Notes: generated by a model from the letters alone, not told the origin. Shown: positions 44,548 through 56,586, numbered from the stretch's first letter. The stretch is DNA of 64,000 bases from Trichaptum fuscoviolaceum (GCA_910574455.1 CAJSYZ010000004.1:3330565-3394564); one strand, 5' to 3'. Numbers and translations: made by a program.

Positions 44548-45201
44548 GAATGCTGGTGTTATAATGTTGTGTATAGTAGAAGTCGTTTACCGCAATTGAA
44601 AGCGGTCAGTTCGGATTCGAAAAACACTAGCGGAAGCTTCGTGCTGTAAGGAATTGCGACCTAAGCACACATGAGTGAGTATCCTGGTCAAGTGAGGCAT
44701 ACTCAGCATATCCGGAATGCGAGGTAAAACGATGTCATTCGCAAGACAGTGAGGAAGACATAGGATTGCGCAGTATATAGGTGTAGAGTGATGTACAAGG
44801 GTTCACTAGTTTACATTCGCGATTTAATAGATACAGGTCTATATACATTTGATTGCGTGTACAGAGTTCGGATACTAATATATAGGTATGAAGTAACAAG
44901 ACAAGCAGTGGATCTTCATTTGCGTGAAAACAGTGAAAGCACAGACACAGTTCATATAACAAGACAGGAACAGCGAGGTAACAGCGGTAACGAAAACAAG
45001 TGCACGAAAGCAGATGGGACATGGAATGTACAGACGATACGGAGACGGAGAATCGGAGGCGAACGTCCATTGCGCAAACAGGGAACAGAAGACGATGGGA
45101 CATGGAATGTACAAACGATACGGCGACGGAGAATCGGAGGCGAACGTGCATTGCGCAAACAGGGAAGAGAAGCCACGGCGAGAACGAAGAAGAGACACTA
45201 C
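44548..45201. other. spacer between convergent NGN-KOW gene and gene E
   Basis: 650 bases without a gene; contains the 81-base tandem duplication next to the end of gene E. Confidence 0.5.
45012..45173. repeat. 81-base tandem duplication, left copy
   Basis: Two units starting at about 45014 and 45095 share ATGGGACATGGAATGTACA, GACGGAGAATCGGAGGCGAA and TTGCGCAAACAGGGAA. Mirrored in the right copy at about 50993-51154. Confidence 0.88.
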
Positions 45202-45953
45202 TTACGCGGGGACGGCGACCTTTTCACCCCGCGACACGAGCGCGTCGAGCTTGGCGTCCATGCTCGCGAGTCTCGCGCTCATGGCAGCCTCCGCTTCCTG
45301 TCGGCGGGCGTTCTCAGCCGTAAGGGCTTCGATCGCGTCCGCCTGCGCGTGCGCGAGCGCCAGCGCCTCCGCCTGCGCTGCGTGCTCCCCGTACTCCAGT
45401 TCTGCCTATAGAACAGGCAATGAGGAAGAAGTCAGTGGTAGAGCCAATAAGGATTCAAAATTTGGCACACGTACCTCCTCGCTGTCCTCGAGACTGTCGA
45501 GCTCATCCTCCGCCCGGTCGCGTGCGCGCTTGAGGATGTTCTTGCGCAGGAAGCACTTCCACCCACCCCACGATACATATTCCTCATATTCATGTAGGAA
45601 CCTGGTGATGTCGCCAGTGAGGTTCGCCCACTGCGTCGCGCGGGAGGGATGAATGGGGAAGCCCTCCATCCTCGTTAGCAGGGTCTGCGCGCGGATGCGG
45701 AACTGCACCAGCTTCTCGCGGTGCGCTTTCCCCGTCTAACGTGCAGAGACTGGTCAGTAACAGAGCCCTCTCTGCAGTGCAGAACACTCACCGTCGCCCT
45801 CTTCCACAGGTATTCCACGGGGCCCTTCACCAGACGCCCGATTTCGGTCGGGGCAGCGACGAGCGCGAGGCGCGCGATGACCTTCAAGAACTCCCGTACG
45901 TCGTCCCGCAGACGACGGCGGGGAACAGGAGGGAGGACGGCGACGTTGTCCAT
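45202..45953 (-). CDS. element gene E: unknown protein with coiled-coil C-terminus
   Basis: Exons 45953-45792, 45735-45475 and 45405-45202 give 208 residues, starting MDNVAVLPPVPRRRLRDDVR. Two helical segments follow (EFLKVIARLALVAAPTEIGR; REKLVQFRIRAQTLLTRMEG), then WANLTGDITRFLHEYEEYVS with WGGWKCF and a basic KRARDR. Last comes an Ala/Glu-rich heptad stretch (AQAEALALAHAQADAIEALT) likely to form a coiled coil. I do not recognise the family. The exon 1 donor is intact here but not in the right copy. It lies between the NGN-KOW gene (convergent) and the non-coding end of the element. Confidence 0.7.
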
Positions 45954-45983
45954 GGCGTGGGCGCGAGCGAAAGATACAGAACA

Positions 45984-45994
<11 letters not shown>

Positions 45995-46033
<39 letters not shown>
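45995..46033. repeat. (GA)n microsatellite, left copy
   Basis: About 19 GA units just upstream of gene E. In the right copy the (CT)n tract at about 50136-50169 is shorter, one of the few length differences between copies. Confidence 0.9.
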
Positions 46034-46036
<3 letters not shown>

Positions 46037-47060
46037 GATGAAAGAGATGAAGGACGTTGCGGTCAAAGTGCAATGCAGCCTTTTAGAGGCCCGTGGGCGC
46101 TGTACAGCATGCACGAATGCAGATAGTTGGCTGCGCTCCTAATATTACAGAAGCAAGTCGCTTCTACACTTACTAATTTCTGCAATACGAACTTAAATGC
46201 ACCAGCACAAGTTATGAAACTCGTTCTATTGCATGCATTTTGCAAGGACGCGGACTCAGAAACCGACTATCTCAGAACACTTTCAGTAGGGAATCGGCGA
46301 CTTCTGCCTCGCAGTAGTATGAACGCGTACGCGAGCGAGAATGCGAGACAAAGGATAAGTTGCGGTCGCAGACATAAAATGACAAAGAGCATATTCAAAT
46401 TGTTATCGTTGTCGATCCACCGCATGAGACACTCTAAACGTCTATTACACGTGTACAGGGACGCACAAACGTCACATCGTATGCTACGTATCTAAGAATG
46501 ACAAACGGCGCAGAATACGCAGGATAACGACTCTGCTAAATGAGAAAGAGATCGCAGATAGACGACGTCGTCATCAAAACTGGCAGGAACGAGCGTGAGA
46601 CTCCGTTGATGTCAGCGGCACAAATGTGTAGGCCGCGGCATGAGTCACAGTTTAGGAGGCGATGCTGCACCCAATGAGTGTGCGAGGAACGTGATGGACA
46701 TCATGCACTGCCAGTGCAAGCTCTGATGAACCAATGATGACGGGTAGAAAATGATGTACGACAACTGCGGTCATGCGCATTACGGCAGGTCTCTCACTGA
46801 CAGGTACTAATTATATATATAGCAAGCGCGCGAAAGTCAGAGAGAGGGTTATACATGTAGTTCTCGTTCACGCGAATACAAGTTAAGTATGAGTACATGC
46901 ACGGAGAACAAATTTGGAGGCGTCAAGGACTTGTGCAATGACCGTTGACGTAAGTGAAAACGGAGACACGCAGCGCCCCTCTTGAGCTGCGGCGCAGGAC
47001 AACCGTTTATGGTACCATGCATATACAAGTATTAATGGAAGTCGTTTCACGCGACGGGAT
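46034..47060. other. non-coding 3' part of the element
   Basis: No supported gene. An open frame at 46127-46495 (122 codons) persists in both copies but looks random and has no good start context. Likely promoter of gene E and regulatory DNA. Confidence 0.5.
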
Positions 47061-47270
47061 GACGCGTGACGGCGAACTATGGAGCAAACTATACCAAGGG
47101 AACTGTACAGTTGATTACAAATTGATGCCAGTGCGGAGTGACTTCGGACGAGCGACCAGTGTGGTGACGCGTGACTGCGACCTATGAAGTAAACTATAGC
47201 AAGAGAACTGTACAGTTGATTACAAATTGTTCCCAGGGCGGAGTAACTTCGGACGAGCTAGCAGTGTCTC
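47061..47270. repeat. subterminal 105-base tandem repeats, left copy
   Basis: Two units, 47061-47165 and 47166-47270, share GACGCGTGAC, AACTGTACAGTTGATTACAA and GAGT-ACTTCGGACGAGC. They end 40 bases from the element end, a typical place for transposase binding sites. AACTGTACAGTT is itself a perfect palindrome. Confidence 0.88.
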
Positions 47271-47291
47271 ACGCAATTAAGCACACCCGTT

Positions 47292-47308
47292 CCCTGGACA
47301 TGCCAGGG
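47292..47308. repeat. terminal hairpin, left copy
   Basis: CCCTGG (47292-47297) and CCAGGG (47303-47308) pair with a five-base loop, ending two bases before the last base shared by the two copies. Helitron 3' ends carry such a hairpin as terminator. Confidence 0.8.
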
Positions 47309-47310
47309 GA

Positions 47311-47839
47311 TTAAGTGAACTTTAGGTCCCGATAAGTGCTTCAAGTTGTGATACTACAGTTTATAAGAAAAATAGTTTCTTCTGACTTTGAGGTTAGCAG
47401 AAATTTGTTCTCTTCTCTTTGAGTCTGTACAAATGCACATGTAGAGTTTTTGTACTGATCGTACAAACTGACTGATGACACAGACTGAGTGCTCGATTTC
47501 AAAGAATAGCTTGATGAGTCACGACGAAGAGCATACTATGGCGATTCGTGGGAGACTGTGGGAAGTGCATCTCCTCCAAAGGCGAAAGAATTTGGTCACC
47601 AATTCCGAGACGTACTGCAACACCCTTTCCGATACGGATGGCCTCTCGGTATAAAGACATCCTGCTTGCCCGACAATGTCTCTATCAAATCACCCTCAGA
47701 ACACTCATCCAAAGTGTCTTCAACAATCCTCCGATCCATCAAACTCACACCGACTGCGTCTCGTGCTTTGTTGAACTCACGTCGCTCGCATCGCCCTTCT
47801 ACTAGACTAGCATCAACTACTATTGCGACAGATAGCGAT
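47311..47839. other. unique upstream region of pirin
   Basis: Single-copy DNA between the left element and the pirin start codon; presumed pirin promoter. An open frame from 47558 runs in frame into pirin but has no ATG until 47840. Confidence 0.5.
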
Positions 47840-48805
47840 ATGGTCTTGAAACTTGTACCAAGATGGAGCTCCGACCGTGGTCATGCAAACCACGGCTGGC
47901 TAAAAACCTTTCATACATTCTCGTTCGCAATGTGAGTTTTGTATTCCGCATTCGATTACCCAGCAGAATGAACGTTTTATATTGCTGCAGGTACCAGCAT
48001 CCCGACTTCGAACAGTTTGGATCCCTTCGCGTTATCAACGAAGACGAGCCGCAGACTGGCTTTGGAACTCATGGACATCGCGAGTTCGAGATCTTCTCTT
48101 ATGTGGTTGACGGCGAGCTCGAACAGTGAGTTGATACACCATGAAATACAAATACGCAGTACTGACGAAAGCTACGATAGCCGCGATTCTATGGGCAATG
48201 TCGAAGTCCTGAAGCGCGGTGACATCCAGCTTACTTCTGCCGGGACCGGTATCCGCCACAGCGAGAAGGCACACGGTCCGAAGCAGGTGCACTTTTTGCA
48301 GATCTGGACTTTGCCATGGAAGAATAACTTGACGCCTAAGTACTTCACGCGGTGAGTAGTTGGCTCTTCGCTTTTTCGGCAAAGCAGGATCTGATCGTGC
48401 TTGCACAGGCATTTCACCGATGAAGAAAAGAAAGATAAATGGGTCCAAGTCGTCGCGCCGGTTGGTACCCCTGCTGTCTCCGAATCACGCGAAGGCTCCG
48501 GACCTGCTCCCGTCCAATCCCCAGTCTCATTGTTCGCTACTCTCCTCTCGCCTTCTGTGTCTCTGGTGCATACTCTCCCCGAAAATGCCGCTGGACAACG
48601 GAAGGCATACATACATGTTGTGCAGACATCTGGATACAACCCTTCATCAGCGAAAGGCGCATCTGTCCGTATTTCCGGAGATGGCGCTGAACTTGAACTG
48701 AAGGAAGGCGATGGTGCTTTCGTGGTCGGTGAAGCCGGTAAAGAGCTCAAGATAGAGAATACCGGTGATCGGGTGGCGGAAATCCTCCTATTTGACGTAG
48801 AGTAG
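47840..48805 (+). CDS. pirin-family protein
   Basis: Cupin-fold, iron-binding nuclear protein; members act as transcription cofactors or quercetin dioxygenases. Four exons (47840-47931, 47991-48125, 48181-48351, 48409-48805) give 264 residues. The N-terminal cupin holds WLKTFHTFSFA, FEQFGSLRVINED, the iron ligands of GTHGHREFEIF (two His) and GTGIRHSEKA (His and Glu). The C-terminal cupin has VVQTSGYNP and GDGAFVVGEAG. All introns are short GT-AG. The gene is intact and single copy, caught between the two inverted elements: the left one ends 530 bases before the ATG, the right one begins 51 bases after the stop. ATG 47840 is the only in-frame ATG before the conserved KLVPR start. Confidence 0.93.
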
Positions 48806-48858
48806 TCTCCAAGCACATCATATTAATAGCAGACTTTACATTTAAATTGTATAAAATC

Positions 48859-48875
48859 CCCTGGCATGTCCAGGG
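48859..48875. repeat. terminal hairpin, right copy
   Basis: CCCTGG-CATGT-CCAGGG, the reverse complement of the left copy's hairpin. Confidence 0.8.
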
Positions 48876-48896
48876 AACGGGTGTGCTTAATTGCGT

Positions 48897-49106
48897 GAGA
48901 CACTGCTAGCTCGTCCGAAGTTACTCCGCCCTGGGAACAATTTGTAATCAACTGTACAGTTCCCTTGCTATAGTTTACTTCATAGGTCGCAGTCACGCGT
49001 CACCACACTGGTCGCTCGTCCGAAGTCACTCCGCACTGGCATCAATTTGTAATCAACTGTACAGTTCCCTTGGTATAGTTTGCTTCATAGTTCGCCGTCA
49101 CGCGTC
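48897..49106. repeat. subterminal 105-base tandem repeats, right copy
   Basis: Mirror image of 47061-47270, with a few substitutions. Confidence 0.85.
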
Positions 49107-50130
49107 ATCCCGTCGCGTGAAACGACTTCCATTAATACTTGTGTATGCATGGTACCATAAACGGTTGTCCTGCGCCGCAGCTCAAGAGGGGCGCTGCGTG
49201 TCTCCGTTTTCACTTACGTCAACGGTCATTGCACAAGTCCTTGACGCCTCCAAATTTGTTCTCCGTGCATGTACTCATACTTAACTTGTATTCGCGTGAA
49301 CGAGAACTACATGTATAACCCTCTCTCTGACTTTCGCGCGCTTGCTATATATATAATTAGTACCTGTCAGTGAGAGACCTGCCGTAATGCGCATGACCGC
49401 AGTTGTCGTACATCATTTTCTACCCGTCATCATTGGTTCATCAGAGCTTGCACTGGCAGTGCATGATGTCCATCACGTTCCTCGCACACTCATTGGGTGC
49501 AGCATCGCCTCCTAAACTGTGACTCATGCCGCGGCCTACACATTTGTGCCGCTGACATCAACGGAGTCTCACGCTCGTTCCTGCCAGTTTTGATGACGAC
49601 GTCGTCTATCTGCGATCTCTTTCTCATTTAGCAGAGTCGTTATCCTGCGTATTCTGCGCCGTTTGTCATTCTTAGATACGTAGCGTACGATGTGACGTTT
49701 GTGCGTCCCTGTACACGTGTAATAGACGTTTAGACTGTCTCATGCGGTGGATCGACAACGATAACAATTTGAATATGCTCTTTGTCATTTTATGTCTGCG
49801 ACCGCAACTTATCCTTTGTCTCGCATTCTCGCTCGCGTACGCGTTCATACTACTGCGAGGCAGAAGTCGCCGATTCCCTACTGAAAGTGTTCTGAGATAG
49901 TCGGTTTCTGAGTCCGCGTCCTTGCAAAATGCATGCAATAGAACGAGTTTCATAACTTGTGCTGGTGCATTAAAGTTCGTATTGCAGAAATTAGTAAGTG
50001 TAGAAGCGACTTGCTTCTGTAATATTAGGAGCGCAGCCAACTATCTGCATTCGTGCATGCTGTACAGCGCCCACGGGCCTCTAAAAGGCTGCATTGCACT
50101 TTGACCGCAACGTCCTTCATCTCTTTCATC

Positions 50131-50135
<5 letters not shown>
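49107..50135. other. non-coding 3' part of the element, right copy
   Basis: Mirror of 46034-47060; no supported gene. Confidence 0.5.

Positions 50136-50169
<34 letters not shown>
50136..50169. repeat. (CT)n microsatellite, right copy
   Basis: Shorter partner of the (GA)n tract at 45995-46033. Confidence 0.88.
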
Positions 50170-50173
<4 letters not shown>

Positions 50174-50212
50174 TTTCTCTCTTGTTCTGTATCTTTCGCT
50201 CGCGCCCACGCC

Positions 50213-50963
50213 ATGGACAACGTCGCCGTCCTCCCTCCTGTTCCCCGCCGTCGTCTGCGGGACGACGTACGGGAGTTCTTGAAGGTCATCGCGCGCCTCG
50301 CGCTCGTCGCTGCCCCGACCGAAATCGGGCGTCTGGTGAAGGGCCCCGTGGAATACCTGTGGAAGAGGGCGAGGTGAGTGTTCTGCACTGCAGAGAGGGC
50401 TCTGTTACTGACCAGTCTCTGCACGTTAGACGGGGAAAGCGCACCGCGAGAAGCTGGTGCAGTTCCGCATCCGCGCGCAGACCCTGCTAACGAGGATGGA
50501 GGGCTTCCCCATTCATCCCTCCCGCGCGACGCAGTGGGCGAACCTCACTGGCGACATCACCAGGTTCCTACATGAATATGAGGAATATGTATCGTGGGGT
50601 GGGTGGAAGTGCTTCCTGCGCAAGAACATCCTCAAGCGCGCACGCGACCGGGCGGAGGATGAGCTCGACAGTCTCGAGCACAGCGAGGAGGTACGTGTGC
50701 CAAATTTTGAATCCTTATTGGCTCTACCACTGACTTCTTCCTCGTTGCCTGTTCTATAGGCAGAACTGGAGTACGGGGAGCACGCAGCGCAGGCGGAGGC
50801 GCTGGCGCTCGCGCACGCGCAGGCGGACGCGATCGAAGCCCTTACGGCTGAGAACGCCCGCCGACAGGAAGCGGAGGCTGCCATGAGCGCGAGACTCGCG
50901 AGCATGGACGCCAAGCTCGACGCGCTCGTGTCGCGGGGTGAAAAGGTCGCCGTCCCCGCGTAA
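50213..50963 (+). pseudogene. element gene E, right copy (one-base lesion)
   Basis: Same three-exon layout as 45953-45202. At the end of exon 1 the right copy reads GCGAG|GTGAGT where the left has GCGACG|GTGAGT. One base is lost and one to two codons change, so splicing at this donor puts exon 2 out of frame. Exons 2 and 3 are otherwise open to TAA at 50961-50963. It is either a recently broken gene or an uncorrected indel in a repeat. Confidence 0.65.
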
Positions 50964-50992
50964 GTAGTGTCTCTTCTTCGTTCTCGCCGTGG

Positions 50993-51154
50993 CTTCTCTT
51001 CCCTGTTTGCGCAATGCACGTTCGCCTCCGATTCTCCGTCGCCGTATCGTTTGTACATTCCATGTCCCATCGTCTTCTGTTCCCTGTTTGCGCAATGGAC
51101 GTTCGCCTCCGATTCTCCGTCTCCGTATCGTCTGTACATTCCATGTCCCATCTG
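50993..51154. repeat. 81-base tandem duplication, right copy
   Basis: Mirror of 45012-45173. Confidence 0.85.
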
Positions 51155-51617
51155 CTTTCGTGCACTTGTTTTCGTTACCGCTGTTACCTCGCTGTTACTG
51201 TCTTGTTATATGAACTGTGTCTGTGCTTTCACTGTTTTCACGCAAATGAAGATGCACTGCTTGTCTTGTTACTTCATACCTATATATTAGTATCCGAACT
51301 CTGTACACGCAATCAAATGTATATAGACCTGTATCTATTAAATCGCGAATGTAAACTAGTGAACCCTTGTACATCACTCTACACCTATATACTGCGCAAT
51401 CCTATGTCTTCCTCACTGTCTTGCGAATGACATCGTTTTACCTCGCATTCCGGATATGCTGAGTATGCCTCACTTGACCAGGATACTCACTCATGTGTGC
51501 TTAGGTCGCAATTCCTTACAGCACGAAGCTTCCGCTAGTGTTTTTCGAATCCGAACTGACCGCTTTCAATTCCGGTAAACGACTTCTACTATACACAACA
51601 TTATAACGCCAGCATTC

Positions 51618-54359
51618 TCACTGTGAAGGAGGGCCGAGAGCGACTGCTCTTATCCTCGTGATCGAAGCCCTGCCGAAAAGTAATGCCTCCTTCTTCTTAT
51701 CAGATTTACGCTTCTTGCAATAGATACCAGAACGAATACGCTCGTCGCCTCTGTGCGAATGCGATGGATAAACGACGGTACTCTTCAACTCACCACTGAG
51801 GACTACCGCACAGTCATCTCGCAAATTAGGTAGGCAAGGTTCCAGGCTCGCAACCGGTACGAACTCCTCTCTCAGACTGGAGCCCTCCTTCGTCCTATAC
51901 GCAAGCCTGATAACACGTGATTGCACGTCCACCTCCGTGTGCGTCGTTGTCCAAGCAACTTTTCCGTCCACATTTCGAGGTTCTTTGCAGGCCGCCTTGA
52001 AGCGTAACACCACATGGAAGTCCTTTATCAAGGGTAACACGCTCAAGTCTAACAGAAAGGAAGTCAATTCACTTTCACTGCCGACGTCTCTGCCTTGCAT
52101 TGCTTCGCTTGCATGTCCTTCATCTCGCACTCGCTCGCGGCTGCTTTCACTGTCTCTCAGCGCCTTCGAGTGACTGTTCCCGCTGTAATATTCTTCGAAT
52201 CGACGGACAATGGACTTCAGCCTGCCCGGCCATGTTCCATCCAGTCGCCTGAAAGTACTCCTACTCAGATGAAACAGCGGAAGAGTAAGCGCTCAGTTTC
52301 GTCGCGAATCTCGGTTAACTCACATAGAAATAACCAGATGTGGAGGAACGCTAGTCACTTGTGTGCTATGGTGCACAGTGACTAGCGCGTCGCCCTTGCC
52401 ATTGCTACCCACGAAATGAGCAAAGGTCTTGTACATTCCGTGGGAGACAAAGACGATGTGATTGTCCGTTGACAACCCGTCCATGTACGAAAGTCCGTCA
52501 CTAGCCGTCCATTGTTTCTCCGAACGGCTGACGAACAAACGAAATCTTTTCCTCACGTCTTCGATGTCTGGCACGGGTACGTGATCCAACGTCAGCCAGT
52601 CCTCCCTAACATTATCCATAAATACACGGAGCGTTTGTCCTCCACAATGAAATGGACTTACGTCGAGACCAGGTCCTTCGCTGCAAATTCTCCGTAATCA
52701 TCGCCAACCACTTCCACGAAGAACATTCGCTCATCTACATCGACGCCTCGAACGTGTCCAAAGCGATTGCGAACGAGGACGAAGACAATTTTGTGCATCA
52801 TCCTATGACGCGCTCGTACATGTGCGACATCCAGTACGGAAGGCTTAGAAGGCAAGAGCACGCGTGCTTGTACTCGTGAAGTCGTTTCAAGGAATGCCTT
52901 CAGTATGCACCACTTTGCGAATTCGTAAGCGATACAGTCAATCTTAAAACAACAGGACATCACACACCTGTTTCATGCGTTCGGGGCTAAACACCGTTAC
53001 GAACTCCTCAGTTGGTTTTGATCGCACGACAATCCCCTGCATGCCCTTGAAAATACCGAGTCGTACGTCCACACAGCACCCCACTTGCAGTACGCGATCG
53101 ACCTCCTCCAACGTAAACTCAGAGACACTGAGAATCCAGTCGTCCACGCACTCTTCCTCAACGTCCACAACGGCAGTCCGCTCGGTTCTACTGCGCACGC
53201 GGCCCCTGTACTCGACGTCGTCCCCAAACCTGACGAACACCATATCCCCAGCGTGCAAAAACGCACGGTTCGTTTCCATGAGTGTCCGGATTCCCGCTAA
53301 TGTGAATAGGGATACTTCGGCTGCCGTTGGTTCGTAATGCTGCACGTAATGGCGAGCCATTACCCTCAAATACTGCAACCCATTCCTGAAGAACACTCGA
53401 CCATCACGCGTCAAGTATGTGTCTGGTAATGGACCTTCGAATACATCGAACTCATTACCAGAAGCAGATAAGGGTACGGTCTGCAGGTCAAATAACGCGG
53501 GTTCAGGTCTGTCGGACGACCTTAGCTCATCCTCCTGCAAATTCTCCTTCGGTAAGCGTGGAACGACTTGCAGGATGATCACGTCCGTCCCCAACTCCGC
53601 CTGGTATACGCGCGCAATGTCGCCCTTCGAGAAGCCGCGCACAATCTTCACCCAAGAGCCTATCTGAAAGTCTTGCTTTAACAGTCTGCGGCCTTCGATG
53701 AAGTGTCCGATGTCATCCGATTCATTCACAGACAGTCGGTACAAACGCCTATGGACGTAGGCAGTCGATACCAGCGATACACGCGCTCGAAGTGTTTCTA
53801 CAGCCTTACTTCCCTCTGGAGCACAAACATAGACTCTTCCCTGCAAACCTGCAAAGGAGTGTGCTCGCATGCTTTCAGGCAAAAGCTCATTCATACGCGA
53901 TGCCGTGTCCCACTCTGTACCGACCTTATGATAAACAAGACGTTAGCAGTGATGGATACCATCAGAATTACAGACACCTACTCTTACCGGTACTAACCAG
54001 TACTCATTCAAGGGCAATTGGCGCTTCTCTTTCGACGTCGTCACCAAGGCGTTTCCGACCTTGTATCGCTTTGCGATTCGCTCGGCCTCTTGCACTTCCC
54101 AGTCGCCTTCGCGCTCCATAGCAAGATCACTCACAAAATTTGAAGGTCGAATGTCGTCATCCGCCTCGTCCTCGACGACGAATACTGCACACAGCAACTA
54201 TAAGCTTCATGCGACACTCATGGCTGATCACTGACCTTCGCCATCGGAGCTCCACTCATCTACGTCGTCGTCCTCGCTGTCAACCTGTGCTTCGATATCG
54301 ATGAATTGTCTCACTTCCTGACTGCTAGCGACTTTTCTACGTTTCTTGCTATCCGTCAT
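51618..54359 (-). CDS. element-borne NGN-KOW protein, right copy
   Basis: Mirror of 41808-44547, with the same six exons and no stop or frameshift found. Only a few residues differ in the parts compared, for example GHASEAM for GRASEAM near the last-exon linker. The presence of two open copies, while RepHel is broken in both, suggests either selection on this gene or simply its shorter length. Confidence 0.8.
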
Positions 54360-54624
54360 GTTCAACACGGCACAGTGTGTACGCTATGGACCGCGAACAC
54401 ATAATGATGATAAACATCACGTGAGTACGGCAAGTACCGATCACTACGAGTATGGGAACTACCGCACCTGCCCAATGAAGCTGCTGCCGGAACCACGGGA
54501 ACGCTAAAGCGCTGATAAGCGCCACAAAGGAAAGCATTCTGAGGGCCGCTACATAAAATGCGAAGCAAGCTGTTCCTCTGCCATATTTCCCAACTCACTG
54601 CAATCCATCCGTGAACACCGAACG

Positions 54625-55154
54625 ATGTCTGACTCTGTTGTATTCCACGTTAGTTTCCCCGTCCAGCACCTCATACCCGTGCTAACCGACTTTCTCAGTG
54701 CCACGCAATGCCTCCCGGTTTCCAACAGGACATGCTAACTGGTTCCGTACGTCGTCTCCTACCTAGCTTAGTTCTGCTCATTATAACGAGCAATTGTATA
54801 CACCAGGTCACGGCGGTTACCCTGCCGGCGGGCCAGTCCACGCTGGAGTTCCACATCTACTATGCTGGAGCAGTCTATCAATTTCGCGTCGCCCGCTGCC
54901 ACGCTCCGCAACAAGCGCACGAACCATCCCAACCGATTTTCAACGGTACGAATGCCGTAAATAGTGCTGCCGTACCGCGTCACCTGCACCAGCATCATGT
55001 ACCGAACCCAAGCAATCACTACTTCCACAACACATCACCGTATGCTCAGCAGGCCATTACACCCCCCCAACAGTACACAAACCAACATATATTCAGTCCA
55101 CACGGGAACAACATCACTAACGCCAATAACTTCGCCGTCGGTGACCGTTTCTGA
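54625..55154 (+). CDS. element gene C, right copy
   Basis: Exons 54625-54648, 54699-54746 and 54807-55154; same 139-residue product as the left copy, with no coding change noticed. A single intron difference is visible (CTTAGTTCTGC for CTTACTTCTGC). Confidence 0.65.
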
Positions 55155-55502
55155 AAGACGGCTCGAGGTCAAATCTGTCCCCACCCTAGAAATTTGTTCA
55201 CACGCTATAGCTGCGAGTTCCTTTCTTCCTGTACCATTATCTAGATCACATATGTATTCCTGCGAAAATTCCAACTCGCCTGAAGAAAGTGGTAAGCCTA
55301 TAACAATTACTGGCTTATCGGAGTAAATTGCTATGTAAAACAACCCGCTCCAAATTCCGCTCCGGCTCTGACCCGCAAGCGACTACGTCGATCTTCATCT
55401 ATACGGCAAATCGATTCATTCTACTCTCAGCATTCCTTCGAACCACAGTCTTGGAATGTAGCCTGGTTTGTTCAATTACAACAAATCAAGATGCAAGTCG
55501 TG

Positions 55503-55673
55503 CTTGACGATGCTGGAGCAGATGCTGATTGCCTTGCAATTTGCAAATTCTTATCTCTTCAAGCTCCTCCACCGGAATGGTCACATTTGTGATACGGATA
55601 CGTCGCAGGGCGTCTTCGCAGGCAATGTTACAACTTTGCCATTTAACAATGTGCAGGTACAACAAAGACAAGC
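55503..55673 (+). pseudogene. internal relic of RepHel N-terminal region, right copy
   Basis: Mirror of 40495-40665. Confidence 0.7.
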
Positions 55674-55762
55674 TTTGCAATTGCGAACACCACCTGTTTT
55701 CCATCCTGCTGCAAGCCACTGGTCAATGACGATGGCCTTCGCATACAAATGCAGTACTCCTC

Positions 55763-56107
55763 TGCTGTTTGTTCCAGCAAGCAATTGGAATAGACGTAGA
55801 GATCTGTCTCTGATACATTAAGAAGATCCAAGGTCCAAGCAACACAAGGCTCAACGATATACATCTCCGCATTGAACGCCGACCAGCACATTGGCTCCTA
55901 GCCAATAAAGTACAGCATGTACGCTCCCTGGGCCGTATCATCTGTTTCAGTAAGAAATTGGAATAAATGTAGAGATCTGTCTCTGATTCATTAAGAAGAC
56001 CGAAGGTCCAAGCAACACATGGCAGAACGATATCCATCTCTGCATTGAACGCCACACAGCACATTGGCTCCTATGCAATAATGTACAGTATGTACAGTCC
56101 CTGGGGA
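55763..56107. repeat. 173-base tandem duplication, right copy
   Basis: Mirror of 40061-40405. Confidence 0.85.
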
Positions 56108-56586
56108 ATGGCTTCAACATTTCGATCGACGCCACTATCGAGCTTGCGTCGCCAAACGATTGGGGTAACGAAAAAAAAAGTGAATTTCATTCACTACTCC
56201 CCTGAACGACAGATCTCAACACAGAACGTCAACAAAGGCTTATGCACACCACGTATGTTGCTCGGCCACGCCCTGCGCTATCACACCCTCAGATTAGCTG
56301 TGACAGGCGTCAGATCGAGGGTCGACCACGGGCGTAACTGTCCACCTTAGTAGTATCGTACGGGATTGACCGAGACCCAGGGCCCCCCTCGTATGCATAG
56401 AGAGTCCATACGAATCTAGCGGCCCAATCTCTATCTGAGAAAGCGCAAGAACAAAATATAGCTGCGCATTACACGAGTACCGTACCGCTCCCCCAGCGAC
56501 TTATTTCAACGCGTCGAGAGAGACATCTGGCGGCGGTCTAAAACCCATTCTTCCCCACCCTCCTCACCGTTCACATCACAGAGAAA

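Larger units (their letters stand above)
32172..47310 (+). mobile_element. large Helitron-like element, left copy (RepHel on plus)
   Basis: At least 15.1 kb, nearly identical to the reverse complement of 48857-64000. The left limit given is only where the right copy leaves the window; the real 5' end may lie further left. Genes in order: RepHel (plus), unknown B (minus), unknown C (minus), NGN-KOW protein (plus), unknown E (minus). The right end is sharp, with two 105-base subterminal repeats, then a terminal hairpin CCCTGG-ACATG-CCAGGG and GGA, followed by TTAAGTG. RepHel, a 3' hairpin and the absence of a long target duplication point to the Helitron superfamily. The flanking TT and the lack of a CTRR end fit the Helentron/Helitron2 branch better than canonical Helitrons. 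Confidence 0.8.

Noticed and set aside
44735..45151. Minus-strand frame of 138 codons with repeated SVHSMSHRLL-like units, and its plus-strand shadows
   Set aside because: It is the translation of the 81-base tandem repeat next to gene E, open because the period is a multiple of three; no other coding sign.
46127..46495. 122-codon open frame present in both element copies (also 50040-49672)
   Set aside because: Persistence follows from the copies being nearly identical; composition and context do not look coding.
47292..48875. Pirin plus terminal hairpins read as one short-TIR transposon carrying pirin
   Set aside because: The hairpin ends face inward toward pirin as ends of the two outer elements, and the subterminal repeats lie outside pirin, not inside.
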